From assembly GCA_031216915.1 (NCBI GenBank), contig CM062294.1:389103217-389167216 (forward strand): a stretch of 64,000 bases of DNA, read 5' to 3'. Origin of the DNA: Pictodentalium vernedei (Eukaryota > Mollusca > Scaphopoda > Dentaliida > Dentaliidae). Of the stretch, positions 36,216-47,762 are shown piece after piece; position 1 is the stretch's first letter; every line of letters begins with the position of its first letter. The notes beneath the pieces are model-generated. The model made no database searches. It saw nothing but the letters and a program-made list of their open reading frames with translations, and was not told where the DNA came from. The position numbers were made by a program, and so were the translations under genes.

Positions 36216-37231
36216 CACTCAATATCTGGTATGACCTCCATCTGCATCGACGACTTCTGTGCATCTACGCCTCATGGAAGCGAACAAGTTAGCATGGAAG
36301 TGTTGTGGGATGTTGTTCCATATTCTGATAAGCTGTCTTTGGAGTTCCACAAGTGTTGACATGCATGGGGAAGCTGGCGTAGCTGACGTTTCATTTCGTC
36401 CCATATGTGCTCAATGGGTGAGATATCGGGCGAATTTGCGGGCCAGGGAAGAACATCCACTTGTTGTTGCTGCAGATACTGTTTAACAACACGAGCTGTG
36501 TGGGGTCGGGCGTTGTCCTGCTGTAGAATGACGCCGGGGCCGTGACGTTGCAGAAATGGGACAACAACAGGTGTAAGCACTTCATCACGATATCTGGCTG
36601 CATTGAGATTGCCATCAATAATGACCAGCTCAGTTCTGTTATGGACAGTGATGCCACCCCACACCATGAGAGACCCTCCCCCATAACAGTTTCGCTCCAC
36701 GACTCATGGATCAGCGTAGCCTTCGTTTCGACGTCTGTACACTCTCTTACGGCCATCTGATGATGAAAGATGGAAACGACATTCATCTATGAATAAAACA
36801 CGTCGCCACCAGTGTAAGGGATGCCTGAGATGTTGTCTACACCACTGCAGTCAAGCACGACGATGACGTAACGTCAAAATCGGACGAATTGCAGGTCTTC
36901 GAGGACGTAAGCCGTATTCTCTCAGCCGGTTGATTACTGTTTGAGGATGTATCCGTCTCAGGTTAGGGATGTTCCTGGTTGTCGTCTTTGCCGTTTGTTG
37001 CCGGTTCCGGAGATGGACGACACGGATATAACGATCTTGTGCAGGGGTGGTAACTCGGGGTCTCCCGGAGCGGGGTCGGTCTTGAACGTCGTCATGTTGT
37101 GCATGTCGATGGACTAGCCTGTCTACAGTGTTACGGTGGCAGTTCAAATGCTGGGCAACCTCTCTGTGTGTTCTGCCAGCTCTAATCATACCCAGGGCAA
37201 GGAGACGTTGATTCATTGTCAATCTTGGCAT
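36216..37231 (-). pseudogene. Tc1/mariner-type transposase
   Basis: The start at 37231 gives MPRLTMNQRLLALGMIRAG, with a helix-turn-helix (THREVAQHLNCHRNTVDRLV) and the linker RPRSGRPRVTT. A TGA near 36860 interrupts RHRRA-LQWCRQH in frame. The catalytic domain then shows FIDECRFH (first Asp), a second TGA near 36705, GGSLMVWGGI, ILQQDNARPHTA (second Asp) and SPDISPIEHIWDEM (Glu). A frameshift near 36350 puts the C-terminus (IRIWNNIPQHFHANLFASMR) in another frame, ending at 36216. The DDE residues are intact. I could not recognise terminal inverted repeats. Confidence 0.88.
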
Positions 37232-37499
37232 GCTAATGTGGAGTCATTTTAACAGCAGTGCAAGTTTGAATGTGAACGATAGGAAGGCCTTACTTTAGTG
37301 TTTAAATACCCAAGGATTCACACTGCTGCATGAATTTTCAGACTCTCCATGTGAAAAACATGCCTTTTCACAAACGTGCAGCACGTCATTTAACGTTAAT
37401 GCAATTTTAACGGGGAAAGCTGTTTTTGTGTTCAATATAACTTATTCATGAACAGGTTAACACTCTTTACACCTACGAAATTATTTTTTTGGAGTTTGA

Positions 37500-37870
37500 T
37501 CAATTTCTGCAATGCACACTTTCTTTTTTGGGCGAGTATATTATTGCAAGAGACCTGTGAGGCAAATATTAGTCAAACTGAAGAATGTTTGTTCAAGTTA
37601 TTGCGCTAACGAGCTCAAAATTTGTAAAAATGGACTAATTAAGGGCCATAACTCTGCAACAAAAATCGGGCCTGACCAGTTTTCAAACTTGTTTGAGATA
37701 TTGTTGAAAAAGACCTGAATGGCAAATATTAGTCAAAATGGTAAATGTTTGTTCAAGTTATTGTGGTAACTGTGCGAGGATGCCGAGATGCCTGGATGCT
37801 CGCCCAGATGCACACCGACCATCACCAAACCATAGGTCTTGGTTGTTAACACAACTCGACCAATAAATCA
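37500..37870. repeat. Tandem-core repeat, family G (two units)
   Basis: GGCAAATATTAGTCAAA, AATGTTTGTTCAAGTTATTG and GGGCCATAACTCTGCAAC recur about 170 bp apart. It resembles family F in style. Boundaries are unclear. Confidence 0.5.
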
Positions 37871-37994
37871 GTAATTAAATCAAGTAAATAAATATATGTT
37901 ATTTAATTGCCCTTTAATATATTGTATTCAATTTCATCTTGAAACTAAATTTAAATGGAGGTGAAATTTAAATATAGTATGAACGTAAGTCACC

Positions 37995-38290
37995 TAATTT
38001 CACATGAACTAGAGGTACTGTGAGCAAGCTCACAAAGTGATACCCCCACGCCTGAAATGTATAAGTTAGATTATCTCCCGTTGGAAATGTCAGAACGGAA
38101 TTATATTGCTTCATGCACATATTCATATGGAGTTCTCCCATTGTGTAAAGTTTCATGAAAATTCTTCAAGCGGTTTAGGAGGAGTTGCGCTTATAAGGAT
38201 GGACAGATGGACAGACAGATGGATGGACGGACGGACGGACAGGGTGATTCCTATACCCCCTCCCAAACTTTGTTTGCGGAGGGTATAATT
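37995..38290. repeat. Short pearl/HINE-like element, family H
   Basis: The left end carries hairpin GTGAGCAAGCTCAC followed by GTGATACCCCC. The right end follows a GGATGGACGGACGGACGGAC microsatellite and is a hairpin around TATACCCCCTCCC, AAAC-TTT-GTTT and GGAGGGTATA. The inner left ATACCCCC is complementary to the right GGAGGGTAT. It is a single-unit version of the larger families. Confidence 0.65.
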
Positions 38291-38410
38291 AAAGACGCTG
38301 CGCTCTTAACATGCAGCGTTAACAATGTCGAGTTGTGACAGCACAAAAGTGAGTTTAATCATTATCAACTTATAGTCCGGAAACCAATTGTTTACAATTT
38401 ACTATGTGAA

Positions 38411-39052
38411 GGGTCACTGTGACCTTGACCTTTGACCTAGTGATTCCAAAATAAATAGGGCTCTTTCTTGCACCAACGTCAACCTACCTATGAAGTTTCA
38501 TGAACGTAGGTGGAACCACTGTCAAACTAGCATCTGGAAACCAATTGTTTACGATTTATTATGTTCAAGGTCACTGTGACCTTGGCCTTTGACCTAGTGA
38601 GTCCAAAATAAATAGGGGTCTTCCACTCACCTAGGACAACCTACCTATGAAGTTTCATGAATGTGGGTCAAACCATTATCAAGTTATCGTCCGGAAACCA
38701 ATTGTTTACGATTTACTATGTTGAAGGTCACTGTGACCTTGACCTTTCACCTAGCAAGTCCAAAATAAATAGGGTTCATTCTCTCACTGATGCTAACCTA
38801 CCTATGAAGTTTCATGAACGTAGGTCGAAACATTATTAAGTTATCATCCGGAAACCAATTGTTTACGATTTACGATGTTGAAGGTCACTGTGACCTTGAC
38901 CTTTCACCTAGCGAGTCCAAAAAAAATAGTGTTCTTCCTCTCAATGATGCCAACCTAACTATGAGGTTTCATGAACATGGGTCGAACCATTATCAAGTTA
39001 TCATCTGGAAACCAATTGTTTTGATTTACTATGTTCAGGGTCACTGTGACCT
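38411..39052. promoter_or_regulatory. Array of oestrogen-response-element-like palindromes
   Basis: The 15-mer AGGTCACTGTGACCT occurs exactly at 38568, 38725, 38882 and (across the nested element) 40809. GGGTCACTGTGACCT occurs at 38411 and 39038. Most are followed by TGACCTTTGACCT, a DR1-type direct repeat of nuclear-receptor half-sites. The match to the consensus is seen directly. Any receptor binding is inference. Confidence 0.7.
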
Positions 39053-39143
39053 TGATCTTTGACCTAGTGAGTCCAAAATAAATAGGGTTCTTCCTCTCAC
39101 GAAGGCCAACCTACATATGATCTTTCATGAATATGGGTTGAAC

Positions 39144-39510
39144 CAGACATGTTAACCTTCCAAAATTTTTTTCAGGGAGATTGAAGAAAATTTTCAGGGA
39201 GATGACATGATTTTCAGGGAGATTTTTTTTTTGCGCGTAGAAGCCACATGTGGATCAATTTTAAATACAAATTAATACCAAATACCCCCCCCCCCCCCCC
39301 CCACACACACAGACATAACAGGAAACAGTCCAACAACAATACATCAAAGGAACATACGCCAACGTTCTACTAACCGGTAGTGAGTGACCCAGACCTGTTA
39401 ACCTCTCGAGGTGACTGTCAGTGAGATTTTGATGAGCTCCCAGTGAGACTCGGATGCTTGTCAGTGAGATTTTTGCACGTGGGCAGCACATCAATAATTT
39501 CCATGTTACC

Positions 39511-39555
<45 letters not shown>

Positions 39556-40749
39556 ATACATTAAACATTCCACCCTAATGTGTTTTATTTGAACAATTTG
39601 TCCTTTCAAAAGCCAAAACATAGAAATATAGAGAAAAACAGAAATCAAAAATATGGATGTGGTCATGTGCCAATATCTGAGTTGTTCCAATGACATCCAT
39701 ATTTCAATGGTTTTATGTACAAAATGTTTGGAGATATTTTCGACCTTTTCAGCACTATATCAGTTTTGACACTGTGTTGAAAGTTTTGGATCTATTTGGG
39801 AAATTATGGGTACTTGAGGCGACCTGCGGTAACCTGCGGTAACCTGCGGCGATCTGTGGTGTTTAGGCACACCCCGAGCCCGGTTGTTGTGGTAATTCGA
39901 TCTGCCAAAGCCCAGCGCCCCACCTAACCACACCGGGTACTCACTGGAAGTAGTTGGTCATTTACGAAGGGGATTTGGAATGGGGTGATCATTTTTCAGT
40001 GAAACGTGAACATTATGCCACAGCCAGCCCAGGACGAAACATCTCTGGGATATTTAATTTATTTTGTTGTCCATTTATCACAACGAATGAAAAAACGTCC
40101 AACTCCAAGTGCCGTAAATTAGCAACTTTTTAGAGATTTTTTTCACCAAAAACGTAATTTTTTTCACAGCCTGCTTTAGAAAATTGCGAATTGGAAATTT
40201 TTCCCAATATATTGAAAATTACGGCAACTCATATGTTTGAGCCGTTTGTCTGCAAAATTGGCTAGAATTATCTGAAGTGAAAGTGAAATCCAAAATGCAC
40301 AATAATAAATTTGTGCGCATTTTTGCACATGTTCGATTGGACAAAATTTATGCGTATGGAACTTATTTTTCGATTTGACTGCTACCTGTATACAAGCAAA
40401 GGTGTGCCTTTAATATATAATCAATTTCAGCAATTATCCTGCATCTCAAATTCATTTAATCCGCCTGTTAAACGTGTTGCAAATAATCACAACACGGCCA
40501 TTGACAGAAATGAGATTGGTCACCAGTTCTTACGTAAGTGGTGACGTTTCACACAAACTTAATGACCTTGCCATTGAGAGTAGAGCACATGCTTTTGTAT
40601 TTGTAAACAAAAGCTGGTGGATTCAGTTTTTGTCTGGTATGTCGACTTTCCGGGAGATTTTGGCCCAAATTGACTCCCGGGCGGGAGGGCGGGAGGGGAT
40701 AGCTAATTCCGGGAGAATCCCGGGCATTCCGGGACAGTTAACATATCTG
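39144..40749. mobile_element. hAT-like DNA transposon, non-autonomous, 8-bp target duplication
   Basis: The ends are CAGACATGTTAAC (39144) and GTTAACATATCTG (ending 40749), inverted with one mismatch. The octamer GGTTGAAC flanks both sides (39136-39143 and 40750-40757). Another copy of the end motif (CAGACCTGTTAACCTCTC) lies internally near 39390, so a related element may be nested. C tracts lie at about 39285-39302 and 39511-39541. No transposase is encoded. Confidence 0.82.
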
Positions 40750-41016
40750 GGTTGAACCGAAGTCAACTTATCATCCGGAAACTAATTGTTTACAATTTAC
40801 TATGTTCAAGGTCACTGTGACCTTGACCTTTGACCAAGCAAGTACAAAATTAATAGGGTTATTCCTCTCACCGATACCAACCTACCTATGAAGTTTCATG
40901 AACATGGGTTGAACCATCATCAAGTTATCATCTGGAAACCAATTGTTTTCGCCCGCCTGCCCGCCTGCCATTCATCAAACTATAAGTTGAGTTTGACTTC
41001 GTCACAACTCAACTAA

Positions 41017-41460
41017 AAATAAATAGCTCCTATCTAGAGATCACCCCAAACAAGCATACAAGGTTTCAATGCAATCCGATCATAAATGTTCCTTGTAGGG
41101 TGTGCGAAGGGGAAAAATTAAGGTCTAACTAAACTAAGTTCAAAAGTCGTTGCCAGCTGCAACATTTTTTGACAAAAATAGAAGAAAGAGGATAGCTCCC
41201 ATCTATACGTCCCCACAAACAGGCATGCCAGGTTTTAAAGCGATCCAATCATAAATGTGCACTGCAGGGAGTGCCAAAGGGAAATAGTGATGCATAACTG
41301 CACTAGGTTCATCAAAGGCTATTGCCAGCGACATGTTTTAATGGAAATCAAAGGAAATCAACAGCACCCATCTAGAGGTAACCCCAAATAGGCATAGCAA
41401 GTTTCAAAATTATCTGATCATAAAGGTGCCCTGTAGAGCATAAGTTTAAAAAAAGGTTCC
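41017..41460. repeat. Tandem-core repeat, family C array 1
   Basis: Three units with AGCTCCCATCTAGAGGTCACC-type sequence (about 41034, 41198 and 41365), each with CCAATCATAAATGTGCCCTG-like sequence. It directly follows the right end of the ERE family element. Confidence 0.6.
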
Positions 41461-41582
41461 GCATACTGTAAATAGTTCAAAACGCATATTGGAGAGAAGA
41501 AGAAGAAAAAAATGCCTAATTGGGGGTGGTGGTGGTGGTGTTTGTCTGGGTTTTTAACCACAAACCGTAACCAAAACTGTAA

Positions 41583-43303
41583 ACAAGAGGCCCCAAGGGG
41601 CCTGAGGGTGCTCACCTGACATGGTAGCCTAAATATCAACCCAGAGAATTGATTTCAACAAGTTGCATCTGCTCCTCCTAAGAAAAGCTTATACCAAATA
41701 TCCAAAGATTCTGACCAGTGGATCTAAAAAAAAGAGAAGATTTTTAAAGAATATTCCTCATATTGAACTAAGTTATAATTTGGGCTCCCACAGGGAGCCC
41801 ATATATGAACCCAGGGACTTGGCTTTAACAAACTTGAATCTCACCCCCCTAAGGATGCTGCATACCAAATATCAAAACATTCTGACTGCTGGATCTGAAG
41901 AAGACGATTTTTAAAGAAAATTCCTCATTTTGAACTAAGTTACAATTCAAGCCCCCACAGTGAGTCCAAATATGGACCTAGGGACATGGCTTGAACAAAC
42001 TTGAATCTCACCCCCCTAAGGATGCTGCATATCAAATATCAAAACATTCCAACTGCTGGATCTGAAGAAGATTTTTAAAGAAAATTTCTCATTTTGAACT
42101 AAGTTATAATTCGGGCTACTACAGTGAACCCAAATATGAACCCAGGGACTTGGCTTGAACAAACTTGAATCTAACCCCCCTAAGCATGGTGCATACCCAA
42201 TATCAAAAGATTCTGCCTGCTGGATCTTGAGAAGAAGATTTTCAAAGAAATATGCCTGAAATGCACTAAGTTCGAATTCGAGCTTCTATAATGAGCCCAA
42301 ATATGAATCTAGGGAGCCGATTTGAACAAACTTGAATCAGATCCACCCCACAATGTTGCATACCACATATCAAAAGATTCTGCCTGCTGGATCTGGAGAA
42401 GAAGATTTCTGAAGAAATTTGCCTGAAATGCACTAAGTTCGAATTCGAGCTTCTATACTGAGCCCAAATATGAACCCAGGGGGCCGATTTGAACAAACTT
42501 GAATCAGATCCACCCTACAATGTTGCATACCAAATATCAAAAGATTCTGCCTGTTGGATCTGGAGAAGAAGATTTTTTAATCTTTTTCCCATTGCCGACA
42601 GTGTTAAAAAGTGCTGACTCAGCACTTTTTCAAAGTCCTGAAAAAAGTACCTTGTGATCAAACTGATAGGGATTTTTTTTAACCATTCTATTCTACTGGA
42701 TAAAAGTAAGCTTTATACAAAATAAGAATTCTCTGTGCCGTGTAGTTTTAGAGATATGGCAGTTTTAAGGTTTTTCCTATTTTTAGCTCCCGAGGTTCCC
42801 ACGGGGCAATGAGAAAATTTTTTTTTCATCAATCAACTACTTATGACCCATTATCATCTCATATCAAATTTGGTTCAAATCGACCTGACGGTTCTGAAAA
42901 TAGAAATTTTAGGCATGGCCAAAATTTTTGCCCCTCCCATAACGAAGGCAAATAATGCCCGACAAACTTCTCTTGAACAAACTTGATTCTAAACCTCAAA
43001 AGGACTCTGTATACCACATATCAAGTCTCTGCTACTTGTGGTTCATTAGAAGAAGATTTTCAAAAAATTTGGCCATTTTTTCCCAACACCTCTGCTCAAT
43101 ATGAGCCGAAACCTATTTTGGATAAAAATCAAAATGCCCCTATATAACCACTACTTATATGAACTTTAATTAAAATGTGGCCAGTGGTTTAGGAGAAAGA
43201 GGCTCAAACACCACCTTCATGCAGGACGACGGACGACAGACGACGGACGACGGACGAAGAGTGATAAGAAAAGCTCACCCTGACTTTCAGTCAGGTGAGC
43301 TAA
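41583..43303. repeat. Pearl/HINE-like repeat, family A copy 4 (both ends present)
   Basis: The left end is AACAAGAGGCCCCAAGGGGC then GCTCACCTGAC (41612-41622). The right end is a hairpin finishing GTCAGGTGAGC (43290-43300), an 11 of 11 inverted match. Tandem units run to about 42560. The non-tandem right part follows, then GACGACGGACGAC microsatellite at 43228-43258. Flanking sequence on both sides shares TGCCTAATTG, suggesting insertion into a pre-existing repeat. Confidence 0.78.
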
Positions 43304-43675
43304 AAAAGCATTTTTGATGAAAGAAAAAAAAAGTGCCTAATTGAATGAAACATAAAAAAAACAAAAAAACAAAACAAAATGAGAATGATACAATCAATAG
43401 TAATATCAATTTAAAAGAAAAAAAAAACAACAAAAAACTTTAAGGTTGACTAAAAAACTTTAACCACAAACTTTAACCAAAACTCCAAATGTTAACAGAC
43501 AGACAGAAGAGAGTCATGACTAAACAGGACCAAAAAACCCCACTTGAACCTTCAGTAAAAAACTTTAACCACAAACTTTAAACAAAACTCTAACTGTTAA
43601 CAGACGGACAGACGGACGGATAGACAAAAGTCATGACTATAGCCCTCACTGTAAACAGTCGAGCTAAAAATGCAG
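43304..43675. other. A-rich low-complexity and microsatellite sequence
   Basis: Contains AAAAAAC-type runs, two copies of ACTTTAACCACAAACTTTAA and GACAGACGGACGG microsatellites (43497-43503 and 43603-43620), then CAGTCGAGCTAAAAAT. It is probably the worn right ends of one or two pearl-like elements. Confidence 0.5.
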
Positions 43676-44825
43676 TAAGTCCAAAGGCTGGAGCTAACAA
43701 CAATATGGAAATCAACAGCTAACATCTAGAAGCCACCCAGAACATGCATACCAAGTTTCAAGCGATCCTATCATAAATGTGCCCTGTAGGGCATGCCAGA
43801 GGAATATACTGATGCCTGACTACACTAAGTTCAACGGTCATTGCCAACGGCAACTATTTTTAATAGAAATGGAAGAAAATTAACAGTTCCCATCCAGAGG
43901 TCACCCTGAACAAGCATAGCAAGTTTCAAAGCAATCCAATCATAAATGTGCCCTTCAGGGTGTGCCAAAGGGAAATATTGATGCGTAACTGAACGAAGCT
44001 CATTGAAGGTTGTTGCCAGCGGCACCACTTTTTGATGGAAATAGAAGATAATCGATAGCTCCCATCTAGAGGTAATCGCAAATAAACTTATCAAGTTTAA
44101 AACCGATCTGATCATAAATGTGCCCTGCAGGGTGTGCTAAAGGAATATATTGATGCCTGACTAAAGTAAGTTTAAAGCTCGTTGCCAGTGGCAACATTTT
44201 TTGCCAGAAATGGAAGAAAATCGATTATTCCCATGAAGAGGTCACCCCAAACAAGCATATCAAGTTTCAAATTGATCCGATTATAAATGTGCCCTGCAGG
44301 GTATGCCAAATTGAAATATTGATGCACAAGTGCACTAAGTTCATCAAAGGTCGTTGCCAGCATCAACATTTTTTGACTGGAATGGTAGATAATTGATATC
44401 TCCCATCTAGAGGTTACCCCAAACAAGAATACACAGTTTCAAACCGATCTGATCATAAATGTGCCCTGTAGGATGTGCCAAAGGAATATATTGATGCCTG
44501 ACTAAACTAAGTTCAAAGGTTGTTGCCAGCGGCAACATTTTTTGCCCGAAATGGAAGAAAATCGATAGCTCCCATTTAGAGGTCATCCCAAATAAGCATA
44601 CCAGGTTTCAAAGCAATCCGATCATAAATGTGCCGTGTAGGGTGAGCCAAAGGGAAATATTGAGGTCTGACTAAACTAAGTTCAAAGGCCATTGCCAGCA
44701 GCAACACTTTTTTATGGAAATGGGGGGAAATCGATAGCTCCCATCTAGAGGTCACCCCACACAAACATACCAAGTTTCAAATTGATCCAATTATAAATGT
44801 GCCCTGCAAGGTGTGCCAAAGGGAA
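43676..44825. repeat. Tandem-core repeat, family C array 2
   Basis: About seven units of roughly 170 bp marked by AGCTCCCATCTAGAGGTCAC near 43884, 44055, 44226, 44398, 44567 and 44736, with TGCCAGCGGCAACATTTTTT and ATCATAAATGTGCCCTG. The array breaks off at 44825 and resumes at about 46536. Confidence 0.75.
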
Positions 44826-46535
44826 ATAATGTGGCGAATGCCACTTTTGCAACTCTTGTTGACCTTTTCATTCATTCATTTATTTAAACGAATTCAAAAT
44901 ATGTGAGTCGTTTCATTGCTACAGGACTAGGAGGCTATTTACTAATTTAGTTGCCTGCGTAAATTTGTGGCAACCCAGTGTTACTGAGTAGATTCCAGAG
45001 AGACGATTTTAGAAGATGCTTCATTCAAGTAAAACACACATTTTACGTAAAGTCATGTATGAACTTACCTATCAATGTTTTCCTCGAGTTAACTTTGATC
45101 CATTTCGAATGGTAACAGTCCTAAACTAAATGTTTTACTTCTGTATTTGGCAATAAATATACACAAAATTGGTTTTAATTTCAACCTAATTTTACAGTTG
45201 TTCAAGGTCCTGCGCATTGGAGTATATCAGATGTCCCGTCTTTTGACCTCTCCAAACATAACGCATCGAAAATAGTTGCCAACTGCAAATTAATTAAGGT
45301 TAATTAACAGGGAATTGTTGATGGAGGATGTTGTTTGTTTATATAAGATGCATTTACTATATAAATGCAATGCGCAATGTATCTGTAAATGCGAGAGTGC
45401 ATAAATGTATTTTTTCCCACAAAGAGAATAGATCATGTGATCCCACAGTTTCCAACAATCTCAGCCGTGGGATTTTCCTGTCTATAAAAGGATGCGCAGA
45501 CGTCGCTTAATGCTTCTCGGCAACAAATCTCCGAACTGAAAACAACTCTTGAAATCACTCACAGCCTTCATTCAAACCTCAATTAAGGTGCATATTAAGT
45601 TATGAGTTCTCGTTGAATTTACCCAGCTTGGAAATAGACTAACCGACAATGAAGTGTTTATTTCATAGAATGAGAATTAAGTCAGCTCAACTGTCAATCA
45701 TTGAACCAATGCAGTATTGTTTACGGAAATGTCCCAATTACACGATCTAAATTTTAGCTGTACGTCTGGTAAAACTAAATTATTATTAGAAATTACATGA
45801 AGAATTATTTATACTTAATATTTATAACAATAACCGGAATCTTAATTCACATTTAGAAAGCACGAATCATTAAATTAGTTGAAGAGTTTTATTAGGTGCA
45901 ATGGGATTTAAATGCCTAGTAAACTCCAGATTGGTGATACCAGTGTGGTTCAAGGCAAATAATTATATGTTGCAAGAAGGAATAAATAATCAATTTAATC
46001 AGATTTAATAAGAGAAATTCTCAAGAAATGAAACTGATAAACTCCAGACTGGGTGTTCTAATCTGGTTCAGTTCAAATTTGTGTTTTCATCATTCATCCC
46101 TCACACATAATTGTTATTCACCATAATCTGCGACTAGCAAGGAATTTAACCCTTATCAGTTTCTAGGTGAATTGTGACAATTATTAAGTTGGGATTCCCA
46201 TAAGGCTTATCGAACAAAATAAATGTCTCAGTTCACCAAGACAGAAATTAAATTTATATATTACACAGTCCGTCCAAGGATAAATCTGTGATAAAATTGT
46301 TACTACATTTGCTATGTTAAAAGCCAAGATTAATTTATACGTTTATGAGATTGAGAAGAAAACATTATAATAAATAATTATTTAATTCTGTTTTAAGCAA
46401 GTTTTATTTTCCTTACTTGTAGTCATATTAAAATACAGCGTATAGCCCCCTGCACCATTTATTGTCCAAGCGGTCATATAGCAAAGAAGGGAAGGATTGA
46501 TTACCCTGAGGGTGACCACCCACCCATAACTATAT
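44826..46535. mobile_element. Unclassified 1.7-kb insertion in the family C array
   Basis: The array phase is interrupted after GGGAAATAA and resumes at TATATTGATGC. The insert begins GTGGCGAATGCCAC. It contains a TATA-like element (GTCTATAAAAGGATGC near 45482) and AATAAATAA near 45980. No coding potential is visible. A solo LTR is possible, but I find neither clear TG...CA ends nor a target-site duplication. Confidence 0.45.
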
Positions 46536-47661
46536 TGATGCATAAATGCACCAAGTTCATAAAAGGTCATTACCAGCGGCATTTTTTGATGGAAATCGAA
46601 GATAATCGATAACTCCCATCTAGAGGTAACCCCAAACAAGCATTCAAACCGATCTGATCATAAATGTGTCCTGTAGGGTTTGCAAAAGGAATATATTGAT
46701 GCCTGCCAAAACTGAGTTCAAAGTCATTGCCAGCGGCAACAGTTTTTGCCAGAAATGAAAGAAAATCAATAGCTCCCATCTAGAGTATTATTTATTTATT
46801 TATTATTTATTTACTGGTGTTTAAGGTCATATACTTATGCACAATGGTTAATCATGACCATCCCATCTAGAGGTCACCCCAAATAAGCATACCAGGTTTC
46901 AAAGAAATCTGATTATAAATGTGCCCTATGGGGTGTGCCAAAGGGAAATATTGAGGTCTGACTAAACTAAGTTCAAAGACCATTGCCAACGGCAACATTT
47001 TTTAACGGAAAGGGAAGAAAATCGACAGCTCCCATCTAGAGGTCACCCCAAACAAGCATGCCAGGTTTAAAAAAAATCTGATCATCAATGTGCCCTGTAG
47101 GGTGTGCCAAAGGGAAATATTCAGGTCTGACTAAACTAAGTTCTAAGAATGTTGCCAGTGGCAACATTTTTTGACAAAAATAGAAGAAAATTGACAGCTC
47201 CCATCTAGAGGTCACCCCAAACAAGCATACCAAGTTTCAAAGTGATCCAGTCAAAAATGTGCACTGCAGGGTGTGCCAAAGAGAAATATTGATGCATAAC
47301 TGCAAAAAAACCCGATAGCTCCCATCTAGAGGCAACCCCACACAAGCATACCAAGTTTCAAACCGATCAAATCAGAAATGTGCCCTGTAGGGTGTGCCAA
47401 AGGAATATATTGATGCCTGACTAAACTAAGTTCAATAGGTGTTGCCAGCAGCAACATTGTTTGACAGAAATGGAAGAAAATTGATAGCTCCCATCTAGAG
47501 GTCACCCCAAACAAGCATACCAAGTTTCAAAGCGATCTGATCATAAATGCGACCTGTACGGTGTGCCAAAGAAAATTGTGGATGTACATACGTACGTACG
47601 CCAACGGACGAGAAGTGATGGCAATAGCTTAGCTTGACTTTGTCAAGTTGAGCTAAAAATA
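46536..47661. repeat. Tandem-core repeat, family C array 3 with right end
   Basis: Continues array 2 with about six further units. It ends with TACGTACGTACG, CAACGGACGAG and a hairpin built on AGCTTGAC-TTT-GTCAAGTTGAGC followed by TAAAAAT, the same end grammar as family A. Confidence 0.75.
46786..46861 (-). mobile_element. 3'-truncated SINE-like insertion in a family C unit
   Basis: TATTATTTATTTATTATTTA followed by a segment like the 3' end of the SINE at 23621 (ACTTATGCACAATGGTTAAT), flanked by CCCATCTAGAG at 46775-46785 and 46862-46872. The flanking duplication lies in phase with the array unit, so it is a true target-site duplication rather than array periodicity. Confidence 0.65.
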
Positions 47662-47762
47662 TTCAAAACTGATAGAAAAAGCAAAAATAGTAATGCTTTT
47701 CTGCCCCAACAGGCCACAATATTGTGAAAGAGTGGTTGTTGTTGTGCCCAAGATAAACCAAT

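Larger units (their letters stand above)
38318..41016. repeat. Pearl/HINE-like element with a 157-bp ERE-containing core, split by a DNA transposon
   Basis: The left sub-terminal GAGTTGTGAC (38330-38339) is the inverted partner of GTCACAACTC (41001-41010). The right end is a hairpin (40985-41013) followed by AAAAAT. The core has six tandem units with period 157 bp, containing GGAAACCAATTGTTTACGAT, the ERE-like palindrome, GACCTAGTGAGTCCAAAATA and CCTATGAAGTTTCATGAACG. The microsatellite before the right end is CGCCCGCCTGCCCGCCTGCC rather than GACGG. The array is interrupted at 39144-40749. Confidence 0.78.

Noticed and set aside
36060-37520. Terminal inverted repeats for the Tc1/mariner element at 36.2-37.2 kb
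   Set aside because: I compared both flanks and found only weak A-rich similarity, not a defensible repeat pair.
44826-46535. Assignment of the 1.7-kb insertion as a solo LTR
   Set aside because: Promoter-like features are present, but TG...CA termini and a 4-6 bp target duplication could not be demonstrated.
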